A DNA stretch of 64,000 nucleotides. Origin: Brevipalpus yothersi (taxonomy: Eukaryota; Arthropoda; Arachnida; Trombidiformes; Tenuipalpidae). Each line of letters begins with the position of its first letter. Position 1 is the stretch's first letter. A program made the position numbers and the translations under genes. Below are positions 25,822 to 36,755 of the stretch, in pieces. The notes beneath the pieces are model-generated. The model was not told the DNA's origin, did no database searches, and worked only from the letters and a program-made list of their open reading frames with translations. The stretch covers positions 20,346 to 84,345 of the forward strand of contig QZCP01000088.1 of the NCBI GenBank assembly GCA_003956705.1, written 5' to 3'.

Positions 25822-27732
25822 ATGGAAATGAGTACCGCAAGATTTGGAAGCACTTGTTTCCTGATTTTCTTCGATTTTATTTTTCTGATTTTTCCATCAT
25901 CAGCCTCTCTACCTCACGAGCATCATTCTCATTCTCATCCTCATCATATTTCGGATAAGTTTCCTGATCCATGGGGAGAACCTACCTCGTGTAACCGCAC
26001 CCTTCCATCGTACATTTGTAATTCTGATTTTCTTCTAACCAACGATGAAGGTGAGTATAATTTTTCTCGCTTTTCCTAGGCTCCTATTCTTCCTTCAAAC
26101 CATTAAATCGTGCGCTCCGAAAATTATCATTCATCGATAGTGAGAATTCATTGTCATCAATTAAGTGCCTGGTCCTATCTGGATCTTGAGTTTTGTTCAA
26201 TTGGTGTCCTAATTTTTCTCTTCTAACTCTGTGAATTCAGTGGATAATCTTGATAATAAACTTTGGCAATACGCAAGTAAAGCATCGTGTCCATGTCGGT
26301 CGTGTAATTTCGGTAGAAATGGATTACCAGTGGCTATCACTCTTCATCGAGATGATAGATTTTCTAAGGAGTAAGTTTTACGTGTTTGAAATACAACCAT
26401 TCTAAAGAAGAGTGGCTAAATAGAGAAGTAAGAAAGCAAAATTTTCTCTATGAAGGAAGCAAAAAATTCAGATGATCGCTGATGATATCCGAAGGAAATG
26501 GAATTATGGTGAATGTGGAAACGATTTGGTAATATTAATGACAAATAGTAATGTGAGTGTTATAATGTCTTTAATTTATCCATTTTGTGTGATTAGAGTG
26601 AGATCAAATTTTTCTTGCTCGAACTTTTTGAGCGATTATATTCAAGCCATCTGATTTCTATTGCTTCTCAATAGAATCATTTGTTCATTCAAGGCTGAAA
26701 ATAAGTGCTCACTTGTTAGATATGTGCGTAAAAATCATGAAAATTGAAGCTAATAAGCAGCCAAAACTTTCTCAATCAGTGAAAGCATGTTGTGGGCATT
26801 TCTAATTCAAATCAAAAATTTTCCCACCTAAAATATGCATATTTCAACAATATTGATCGAAAAACCGCAGTAATTCAAGTAGGATGCAGTTAAGATCACT
26901 AATAATCTCTTTTACAACATCAATGAAGACATAATACTGATATCAGTTTCTATGATCCATCTCCATCATCGATATTTCATTGAGTGTCATTTTCCTCTGG
27001 GTAATCATCTACCGATTGTTCTTTGACTTTGCCATACTTTGATTTTCCTCGATTCTTTTCTCGACCACTTTCTTTCTCGTGCTGTATAGGAGATCCGTAA
27101 ATTTCCACTTCAGCTAAACTCAGAACATTTCGATTTTTTTCTTTACAATCATCGCAAAACTTTGTTATTTGTATCGAAACGTAACGGCCTCGAAGTAAAC
27201 AGGGCTGTAAAAAAACGAATCTTCTACCATTATCATCTCCTTCATTAGTAAACCTTCACTTCCTATCAAGATTCCGTACACCTCATACTTCTTTCTCTGA
27301 TAGTGAGCTTTGTAATTTGTTTCTATTTCTAAGCAACATGACACTCATCTCACAGAGCTCAGTAATCATTGCCGTGAGTTCATTCCCTCTCTCCTTCTCA
27401 ATGAGATAAGAGAAGATCATTTATTTTTTCTTGGAACTCTCAACCAAAACACTCATCTTGATTATCCAAACACCTAATCAACCCTTCTGTCCTACTCACC
27501 TCACACTTGAGTTCTAAGTATTCGCTTGGCTTGACTCCACCACCTGAGTGACGAGCACACAGGCCGTTTGATGAGGCATTAGAAAAGTGTGCATGATTGA
27601 AGTCAGAATTGATTGCCCGATTGCCAATCCGAATCTCCAGGTCGTGGAGCCTATCAGCTAAAAATCAATCGGAAGAAGGAAAAATGTGAGAACAAATCAT
27701 TTCGGCACAAAAGTCACCATAGTGAGAATATG

Positions 27733-27790
<58 letters not shown>

Positions 27791-30017
27791 CTTTCTCTTT
27801 CAATCTATGAAAAATAAACATGCTTCACCAATCGACGATTTATGAGAGGAGGAGGCTGGGAAGGTGAGGCCATTGATTGGTGATAATCTGAGATTATTTT
27901 ACCGATAGTTTATCATCGGATACAATGTTCTATCATTTTCCGGGTAAAATAGCTCAGATTTTTCTTCTCTCATCTTTTTGACTTTTATTATCACAGCCAA
28001 AATGATCAGGCACATGCAAAGCTGAGGTCTTGGGGTTGTTCTAATAGACGTCAAAGGGAGCCAAATTGCAGCTGGAAGCTCCAAATTTCGATGTTTTATT
28101 AGTTTTCTAGCCTATTTTATTGCTATGACTTACCATGATCCTTACGGTTCAGAATGCGAACAGATGAGATGAGATGTTCTTTGCGAAGATCAACCGTCCA
28201 CCATGGAAAAGTATCAGCATCATTTCCATCCTTTGTTTGAGTCAAATAAGGTAGTTTAAAAACCTCCGTATTATAGCTTCCATCCACAGCTCTATCGGCC
28301 GTGTACGTTATGCCGTTCAGCTCAAAAACTGAGCTTTGTGATGCCGTTTTTTTCAATGCCACGTTTGCTAAGTCAACAGGAAAGAAGAATTACTTCAACT
28401 ATTTAAATTATACACTCATATATAAATGAGATTTTACTCACTTTCCGTCATATTGGCCGGTCGCTGTGAGAAACGAGAGATATATTTTTTATTAAAAATG
28501 GATACAAAAAACGAGAAAGAAAAATTCCTCACCATGGAGTAATAGACAAAACCTTCATGGTTGAATCCATTTGCATCCATGCCAGTGGCTAAGGGTTCAC
28601 AGGTATCTGTATTTTCGGTAGCCATTCTGAGAATGAAGACGTGGAAAATTATTTTTTATTTCATTCATTAGAGCCAAAAAATTTATCATAAATAAAGTCT
28701 CACCTGACACAGGTACAATCAGGCATTTGAGCACATTTAGAGATACAATTAAGTACAGTACCTCTGCCCAAATTTTGACTGAATTCATTGATTCTTTGTT
28801 CAAAAAAATAAGCCACTGAGGAGGTCACATCGTGAACACAATTCTAAGATTGAAATATTGTGAGAAATTTTTCATCTTTAAATTTGATACCCTTACCAAT
28901 ATAAGCAGGGGAAATAGCACCTGAAACGAAAGCTGAAGGTCCATTCTGGCCAAAAGTTTCAAAATTTTTTGTAATAAAGTGCTCACAGTTGACTAAATGT
29001 TTTCTCTCAGCTTTGGAAGGTGAGAGAGCATATCAGAATCAATTGGCCATGAGGACCCAGTAATAAATCATCTCACTGATTTTATCATAAAAAGATAGGC
29101 CTCATTTGTAACCACTGACTCGAAACACCGCCATAGTACATCAAATATTTATTTTTAACCATTTTCTATAATGTAACTTATACTATATGGAACCAATATT
29201 GTCAATACATGTAGTGTCATGGTAGTGATGACCTTCTCTTTCGATTTATTTGTCAGGTTGTTGCATCTGTTGGTGAAAGAGCTCGAGATATATTGAAAAA
29301 TTCTAGATTCGATACGATTCTCACGAACAGGACAGCTTTTACCCGTTCCAAATATGAGGTAATTATTTGCCTTGATTTTTATGGAATGTCCGAAACTTTT
29401 TCTAAAGAGATTTTGTTTAATTTTCTACCACAGTTTTTACGAATATTGATCGACGAGATACACACAACATATAACAAAACACCCCATACAAGTCCACCAG
29501 ATTATCCAGGTTTTGAAGATTCTCCCATCCTACCTGAAGACCCTTTCGATAATTTTACAGATCCTCTTCCAGAGACCAATCAGACTCGAGAAGAAGGCTT
29601 AGAATCCACCCATCGAGTCACCAAACTGGGATCTTCCTTCAAACCTTCCGTTCATGCGGAACCAAGGTAATACCTAAAAAACTTACTCCAAAAAAAAATA
29701 TTTTTTTCCATCAACTTCTACCACTTTTTCACCGTTTCAGGGAGAAAAAACCTTTCATCATAGCAGAGGAGTATGATGAAGTGGAGGCACCACGAAAATC
29801 TGATTACACAAGAGCAGCAGTTGTGGTGGTTTCCGTCCTTGCTAGTCTGATAATTCTCATCCTATTGGGCTCACTAATGGTCTGGTACTATCGAACGAGG
29901 ACTGGTAACATTGATACGGGGATTTTCTATCGAAAAGCAAAGCCTGAAGTGAAAACTTCCAGAGTAATCGAAGCCACAAGATATAAGCCCTGCCATCAGT
30001 CAGATGATAAAAGTTGA
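25822..30017 (+). CDS. MOLO1: MOLO1/TPM-domain single-pass membrane protein
   Basis: Six exons, 25822-26050, 26241-26370, 26456-26552, 29257-29358, 29434-29666, 29741-30017; 355 residues. A signal peptide (hydrophobic run ending SSASLP) is followed by a His-rich patch and the family opening WGEP.SCNRTLPSYIC. The TPM fold follows: a CPCRSC cluster, WNYGECGNDLVILM, VGERARDIL and an FLRILIDEIHTTY helix. Then comes a Pro/acidic stalk, one transmembrane helix (about residues 289-313) and a ~40-residue cytoplasmic tail. C. elegans MOLO-1 is an auxiliary subunit of levamisole-type acetylcholine receptors, so a receptor partner here is a reasonable inference, not shown. Exon 3 uses an acceptor at 26455 because the better-looking AG at 26471 would give a stop. 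Intron 3 (2.7 kb) contains a complete lectin gene on the other strand. AATAAA at 30144-30149. Confidence 0.85.
26977..28944 (-). CDS. Secreted PAN-like plus fucolectin (FTP/F5-8C) domain lectin, nested gene
   Basis: Minus-strand exons 28897-28944, 28704-28843, 28533-28626, 28442-28463, 28134-28367, 27500-27657, 26977-27204 give 307 residues. Exon 1 is a signal peptide (MDLQLSFQVLFPLLIL). Residues ~17-95 hold a cysteine-bearing segment with CISKCAQMPDCTCVR that resembles PAN/apple modules. Residues ~102-270 are an eel-fucolectin/tachylectin-4/pentraxin (FTP) domain: NVALKKTASQSS, ADRAVDGS, PWWTVDL, ADRLHDLEIRIG, LRGRYVSIQI and LSLAEVEIYGSP in order. A charged tail of ~36 residues ends it. Such lectins bind fucose or related sugars and act in recognition or defence. 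A 22-nt micro-exon links the two domains. The whole gene lies inside intron 3 of the MOLO1-like gene on the opposite strand. No AATAAA was found near its stop. Confidence 0.88.
27736..27788. repeat. (CT)n microsatellite in the nested lectin's intron
   Basis: About 52 bp of CT passing into TTTTTCTTTCTC. On the lectin's sense strand it reads GA. Confidence 0.94.
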
Positions 30018-30713
30018 TCACTCTGCTTGTATTCTTGAGCCTCATTGTATCCAATGCATTTTTCTACTACCATTATCCTGAAGCATCCACAATGAATCTT
30101 CTTTTCGTACGCCTATTTGTTACCGATAATCATTCATTCATCCAATAAAAATGTAGAAAAACGAAGGAAAAAATTCTAGCCTACTTATCGACCAACTTTT
30201 TTGACCACTTCGAATATGCCTAATTTGCGGCGGGAAAATTCAGCGCCTTTTCGAATCTCCTTTCAATCGAATGAATTTCGAACGACTGATTGAAAAAATT
30301 TTCCAGATCTTATCAGTGTACAGATATATTTCTCAGAATTCATCAGTTTACCATGGAAGAGGGTCCCAAATTGTGATCAAACTACAACTTAACAAATAGC
30401 CGATTGTAGTTTGGGGACCCAGAATTATGATGAGTTGAGAGATGGAAAGTTCTGTGATGAAAAGAAGAAGCAGAACTTTCAAAGCTATGGAAATAATATG
30501 AGACGTAAGAGGTCGCTGAAAAATTGAGCTCACTTTGTATTGAGCGTAGTTTAAATTGGATACTTTTTTTTCCCATTACAACCATTGTACTATTATTATT
30601 TACTTGTTTGGTGTTTGAATTATATTTATTCAATATTTTGAAGATAATTAAGTAATATAAGGGTGAAATTTAAGTGTTAATAATCGTGATAATTGTGGAG
30701 TGTCAGTGGAAAA
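30018..30713. promoter_or_regulatory. Intergenic between MOLO1-like gene and CARM1, with E2F-like site
   Basis: Contains the MOLO1 poly(A) signal at 30144-30149, the word TTTGCGGCGGGAAA at 30224-30237 which resembles E2F sites (TTTSSCGC-type), and the foldback at 30361-30420. Assignment of the E2F-like word to CARM1, whose ATG is about 480 bp away, is inference. Confidence 0.4.
30361..30420. repeat. 60-bp foldback with GGGTCCC/GGGACCC ends
   Basis: The first seven bases are the exact inverse complement of the last seven. An inner pair AAACTACA / TGTAGTTT also matches in inverted orientation, but with an offset. It lies about 295 bp upstream of the CARM1 start codon. Confidence 0.6.
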
Positions 30714-32711
30714 ATGGAGAGCGGCAGTATGAATCAAGTGAATGAAAACAATGAAACAGTGGCTGACAAGTTTGTAAGCTCACCGCCTCGGCTACCTTCC
30801 ATGGAAGAGTTGTGTGACTCGATTAAAAATGGATCTCTTAATTTGGAAAAGTACCAAAATTTATCCAGGCATGGTTTGCTTAAATTAATGAGCATGCTGT
30901 TTGAAATAACCCGTACCTTGTCCTCTGATGGAACGTCAAATGAAATCTCGGTCTTTTCGGAGGTAAGATTGAATGATTGATTTTGTTTATATGTGTGAGT
31001 GTTCTTTTGTAAGAGATATAATTGTCATTGCTGATGTTGCGTGTATTTATTTCTAATTTGCTTTCAATTCTCCATTTTTCGAATCCAGAGAACCGATGAG
31101 GCCTCAGCTTCTCAGTATTTTCAATTTTATGGCTATTTATCTCAGCAACAAAACATGATGCAAGACTACATTCGAACATCTACCTATCAGAAAGCTATAC
31201 TAGGAAATTGTGAAGATTTTCGGAATTCAGTAGTGCTAGATGTTGGCGCTGGTTCTGGGATCCTATCATTTTTTGCTGTTCAAGCTGGTGCTTCAAAGGT
31301 GTATGCTGTCGAAGCAAGTTCAATGGCAAAACATGCTGAACAATTGGTTCGACATAACAATTTGCAAGATAAAATAGTCGTCATTCCAGGTAAAATAGAG
31401 GAAATAAAACTGCCAGAAAAAGTAGACATCATCATTTCAGAGCCTATGGGCTACATGCTTTTCAATGAAAGAATGTTGGAAACCTATCTTCATGCTAAAA
31501 AGTGGCTTCAACCCAATGGTAAAATGTTTCCCTCTCAAGGCGATCTGCACATAGCACCATTTAGTGACGCAGCACTCTATATGGAACAGCTTAACAAAGC
31601 GAACTTCTGGTACCAGGACAGTTTTCATGGTGTTGATCTGTCAGCACTGCGTAAAGCTGCTGTTAAAGAATACTTTCGTCAGCCTGTGGTGGATACTTTC
31701 GATATCCGTATATGCATGGCCAAATCTCATCGCTATACGGTTGACTTTCGTGTCGCATCCGAAAATGATCTACATAACATTGAGATACCTTTCACTTTTG
31801 TGATGATGCACACATCTGAGATCCATGGTCTCGCATTTTGGTTCGATGTAGCCTTCTTCGGATCTACTCAGACAGTATGGTTATCTACATCCCCTACTCA
31901 GCCTCTTACTCATTGGTATCAAGTTCGATGCCTTGTTGATACTCCCTTGTTCGCCCACGCTGGTCAAATATTAACCGGTCATGTGATTTTACGTTCCAAC
32001 AGACGACAAAGTTATGATGTTGACATAGAGCTCAAATTAGAAAACAGCCCAGTAAGAGTGACAAACTCTTTGGACCTCAAGAATCCCTATTTTAGATACA
32101 CTGGTCAAGCTCCACAAGCACCTCCAGGAACATATGAAACATCGCCGACAGACGTTTATTGGCAATCATTGGAATCCAGCAATCAAGGTCTCATGAATGG
32201 TGTGAATGGAAGCTCAAATGTTATCAGTAGCAATGTACCATTGGTGGATATGACCGGTATTCCCCAAAATGCTGCACCTGGGATAGCTAATGTTCCAACA
32301 GGAGGAGGAGTTATCGCACCTTCTAATCAAGTTCATCTCAGTCCTGGTAGCTATCAAGCTTCGGCAGCTCTCGGAAATATGGCAGTTGTCAACAATGTTA
32401 CCAACAATATGAACAATTTGCCTCAAGTAGCCACTTACCTTCCAAACACACCACTCATGAATTTAGGCTCAGTATCCAGTCCTGGAACCAATAATCGAAG
32501 CAGTCCCGCCAGCCGAACTACTACTATGTCTTCTACAATACCTCCCAGCTCAATCGGCGGTGGTTTGTCTCCTTCGCTTTTCGCTTCCAGTCCATCAGTT
32601 TCTGTTTTGAACACCGGTTTCCCAGTTAGTAGTAACCTGATGATTGGTGACTATGTTACTCCAGGTAACTTAGTGATGGCACATCAGCACGTATCTTTCA
32701 AGCCTCAGTGA
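30714..32711 (+). CDS. CARM1: CARM1/PRMT4 protein arginine methyltransferase
   Basis: Type I arginine methyltransferase that uses S-adenosylmethionine to make asymmetric dimethylarginine on histone H3 and splicing or transcription factors. Two exons, 30714-30962 and 31089-32711, 623 residues. The catalytic core starts at RTDEASASQYFQFYGYLSQQ (residue 84). It shows the SAM-binding motif VLDVGAGSG (132-140), the double-E loop SEPMGYMLFNERMLE (about 200-214), FDIRI, and the THW loop in LTHWYQVRC. The barrel ends at LDLKNPYFRYTG. The C-terminus is a long Ser/Asn/Pro-rich tail like the transactivation tail of CARM1. The 83 residues before the core are short for CARM1 and do not look like its N-terminal PH-like domain, though SVFSE just before the core fits the family. 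An in-frame stop lies upstream of the ATG. Confidence 0.96.
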
Positions 32712-34643
32712 TTGACTGTTTCATAAGGATTGGACTGTAATATCCATTTGCTCTCGGTGACAAATGATCAGAATTAGAATTTTAAGATTAGTGGCTATGT
32801 TCATACCTCCTCTGTCCCAAACCTAGGAAGGTGTCAACACCAATCAATTCACACAATGGGTAGTGAAAGGAAGTTCATGATTCCAATCATCTCATCAACT
32901 TGCTCTTTTCCCTTCAATTCATCCTCATTTTTTTTGTTCGCCTTCCGCTCTACTCCTCTTCTCAATAGACCCTAAAGTCGTCATTCTTCTCAAAATTTCT
33001 CTTGCTAGCTCTGAAATTTCCGATGCTAGAGAAGTTTTCTTTATCGTGACGGCCCCTATGGTCAGGCTTTATAGGAATTTCAATTATTTTTTTAAAATGA
33101 TAGTGAGTGTAACTGCTTACAACTATCGATTTTGCAACATTGAGGTAGCTATTAGCCCTTCAATACTGATTACCTCGTAGCCTTGATTTTGAGTGGGCTC
33201 AGAAAACTCAAAAAGACTGAAAACCCGAATTTCTTTGAACTTTGAACTTGTAAATAAGGGTCTTTTCACACACACTACATACACACAAACAAACACATTA
33301 TTGTCTGAATTATAAGATCAATTTTGTGGCCATACATGTATAAATAATGGCTTCAGCTAAACAATGTATTGTGTGGAAAGCAACAATGCCATCTGATTCG
33401 AAAATCGAATTCAGCAAGAGAATTTTCTCTTTCCTACAAACTTGACCAAGTCTTTCTTGAATCATCATCGACCAGCTCTCTTCTGTATCATTTATTTATG
33501 TTATTCATGTCCCGTTTTATAATTTTCTCAGTTAATTCACTGGCTAATTGTGAGACCAACAATCACTTTACCTCATTCTTAGTTCTTTTTTTCATTTTAT
33601 CATAATTCTCGCATACTCGTCAATAATCTTTTTGTGAGATTATTACAAGAAAAAAACATTCGATTGGACTTTCCAATTTGAACAAGAACAATACAATGTC
33701 TAGAGACATTGCCATTGATTCTGGAAGACGGTGGGCCTTCTCTTGTGCAGTTAATGAGCTCCTGTCTTCACTCAGATTTTCTCTTTTCGAGAAATAAAAC
33801 AAGCATTGGGGACAATTAATGGCTTAACTTTTAATTACAACGATGAACGATAATAATATATGTGATCACTGGAACAAAGACACTGAAAGTGAAAAAGAAC
33901 AATGAGCCTCTCGGAGTTCGATGATTCTGAATTAATCGGAGGTAAATCTTTGCTCAAGATCCAAGAAGGATCTATCATGAACTCGCTTGAAGAAAGGCAT
34001 GTAAACTTCTCCTGCCAGTGTCACTATTCTCAACACAGATCTCATGTTCTTCCCTCATTGGTACTGGCAGAGGGTCTCGCCTTTTTGCATCTGATTTGCG
34101 GATATGTCTGATTTAAAAATAATCCTCTCCCTGGTACATGTATTAGCTTCCAAAATTTTTGCGAGCCTGAGATGTGAACCACGTAACGCCCCAACTTATC
34201 CTCCCACTCTTTACTTATATGCTCGCGAAAAATACGCGCACTTTCTCATTCGTTACTCTCAGATTGAGTAGACAAAGTCTATGGCCACACCAGCTTCATT
34301 CATCTCTCGAATTTTATCTTGAACACTGCCTCACATTAATAAGTGCCGTAAGTGTTGTTAGTTTGATTCTTAAGAATTTTTCTCTCTGTGTCAACTTCTA
34401 TCCGCGTGATCCGTGCTTTTATAATTGGTTATCTAATATCTCAATTTTCTTTGCCACCAATAGATTCAAATTTTTCAAACTCCAATAACTTCTCTCCTAA
34501 TCGACAATTTTTCTAGAACCCTTTCTAACAATGGTGAGTGTTTATCATCGTACCGAGTAATCAAAACTTGATTGTGTTTGAGAAATGTTTCTGGAATAAA
34601 ATTAATTTTGAGATTTTGATTTCTAATCTCCTTCCTTTTCGAC
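32712..34643. other. Long intergenic or 3'UTR region
   Basis: Nearly 2 kb without a credible gene. The only AATAAA on the plus strand that I noted is at 33793-33798, so the CARM1 3'UTR may exceed 1 kb. ORFs at 33902-34111 and 34174-34488 have no domain or splice support. An ATG immediately followed by a GTGAGT donor at 34531-34539 could be a one-codon first exon of the EF-hand gene. Confidence 0.5.
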
Positions 34644-35198
34644 ATGAATTATGCCCCGAAGGCACAAGACAAATTGGAACTAAAAAATAGGGAGAAAGAT
34701 CTCCGTGATTACTTCAACAGTTTGGCTAACAAGGATGGAAAACTGGATATTCCGACTTTCAAGCATGTTTTAAAGCAACTTGGTCTACATCCGGAGGAAG
34801 GAATTGTGGTCGAAACTATCGAAGAAATTGCTCGTAAGTGATCGAGTATCTTGTCATTTCGTATGAATATTTTGCTCGACCATCTGCCACTCATAAATCA
34901 AGATTGAATGTTATTCGCTCTGTCTCACAACCTAACCTTGAAATTTTCATCTAAAATAGTGCCTATCCACCAGAATATTTTGAATATTTTCATTGAAACT
35001 GGATGCATGAAGGAAAACATGATGCAAATGTTGCAAAATTCTGGAAACTCGGCTAACAAAGATAATTTTAGATACTTATCACTTCCGGTTTCAACTTACC
35101 CGGTGAAAAATGCTGAAAAAGACCTGAAGCTAGCCATATTCGGTCATTCTAATCAAAGAAATGTTGATAGTCAGTGTGAGAGTTCAGTGACGTCTAGA

Positions 35199-35231
<33 letters not shown>

Positions 35232-36299
35232 CTATGATGTTCTTCTGCATCCCTTTTTCCTCTTCTCCATCTTCATCTTCTACTGTCATATTGGCTCGAG
35301 TCCAGAATTCCTCCAAAATAGACGTATTCTCTCTTCTCTCCTGTCAACCTCTACCAGTGTATACCTAGAGAGAGAGAGAGAGGAAAATTTTTCTTCTCTC
35401 CAGAATCTTCTAGCGCGGGTGGATAGATTTCGATGAGCAGGAAACAGTGGTTCAGAGGAATCGTAGTGAAATCGCATGATCCAGACGGATGAGAATTATT
35501 TGTTCTACGATAAATGGCACTTTACTTGAATCTTCATCAGCTTACGGAATCATAATCATACTGTACTCACAACACTAATGCTAAGAATAGAATTGTTCAC
35601 TCGCTTCGAACCTGGAATCCATTCAAACTCCTATCAGATATAGTTTATAGCGTGACGCAGCCACATGTACACCACTACAATTCTCATCAAAAACGTTTTA
35701 GTGATGCAAAAAACACCTCCTGATATTAGTGGCAGAGTCACCGTTGCAATTTTTCACTTTTCCTAGCTTCTCAGGCACCCTTTCAATCTTATATTTTCAT
35801 CATCATCATGAAAGTCTCACATACATGTATAATGTGAGAAGCTTATGAGCCTTCCGAGATTCGTTCAAATCTTGATAAAAATCAACTGTTGATGGAAGAT
35901 AGTCAATTTTTCACTTACCATAATTTTCACCGTGATGTCTGTTTATAGTGAAACTTATCTTTTTTGTTACGTTCCAAACTGATGGTGTAAAAATTCTTAT
36001 CTCGCCACTATCTTACAGAGGAAGGGATCATTTCTGGAGATCAACTGAAAGAATTCATCGATGCTATCGAAGAAAAACATGCTAATCTACGCAAGCTTTT
36101 CGATTGGATAGACGCCGATAAAAATGGTTATTTGGATCGCTACGAGATAAAAATGGCTTTCGCTATGTCTGATCGTCCTTTTACGGATGAAGATGTTGAA
36201 AAATTGATGGAGGAGTGCGACACAGATCGAGATGGACGAATTAGCTTCATTGAATTCAGAACGAGTCGAATGTCCAATCTGTTCACTGATATCGCTTAG
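34644..36299 (+). CDS. Small EF-hand calcium-binding protein
   Basis: Two exons, 34644-34833 and 36019-36299, encode 156 residues ending TAG. The C-terminal half has two canonical EF loops, DADKNGYLDRYE (95-106) and DTDRDGRISFIE (131-142), with the expected acidic and Gly positions. The N-terminal half holds two degenerate EF-like helices (ANKDGKLDI and EGIISGDQLKEF). The pattern resembles the regulatory half of SCaMC-type mitochondrial ATP-Mg/Pi carriers, but a stop follows the fourth EF unit and no carrier domain is present downstream, so this is a stand-alone sensor or a truncated relative. The start is uncertain: MNYAPK at 34644, or an ATG exon at 34531-34533 spliced to GCACAAGAC. AATAAA follows the stop by 26 nt at 36326-36331. 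AHCY lies convergent, 456 bp away. Confidence 0.8.
35196..35231. repeat. (GA)n microsatellite in EF-hand gene intron
   Basis: About 35 bp of GA with one AA interruption. A second short GA run lies at about 35369-35381. Confidence 0.9.
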
Positions 36300-36755
36300 G
36301 AAACGGAATAGGTTGATAATTTCATAATAAATATCGCTTACCTTACCGCCTCTTATCATTGCTGAACTGATTAATGCTAGATTTTTTTAATGCAAAATTT
36401 TGTCTCCTGACTCAATTCAAATCCAAAAAGGTTGATGAACAGCCAGGAGAGAGAGTGTACGGAAAATAGCAATATTCGGTATATGTATATCTGCTGTCTT
36501 GATCGTGTATCAGTTAGTTGCTACAGTATGAGTCAGATGAAGTCGGCATTGAAATGAATTTTCGCATACATAAGTTATGGAAAAAACCTTGAGACGTCCG
36601 AATGATGTACTGAAGGAAAAAGCTGTTTTCACATCAGATTCAGAAGCCATTTCACCGGGTAGATAGGAGAATAAAATGCCTTCCATGTTATCAAGTCTTC
36701 GTGCACTCGAAACTTTGTCCACCATCAGCTCATTAACAAACAACGATTCCATTGA

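Noticed and set aside
33902..34488. Short plus-strand ORFs between CARM1 and the EF-hand gene
   Set aside because: No recognisable motif, poor start context and no compatible splice partners.
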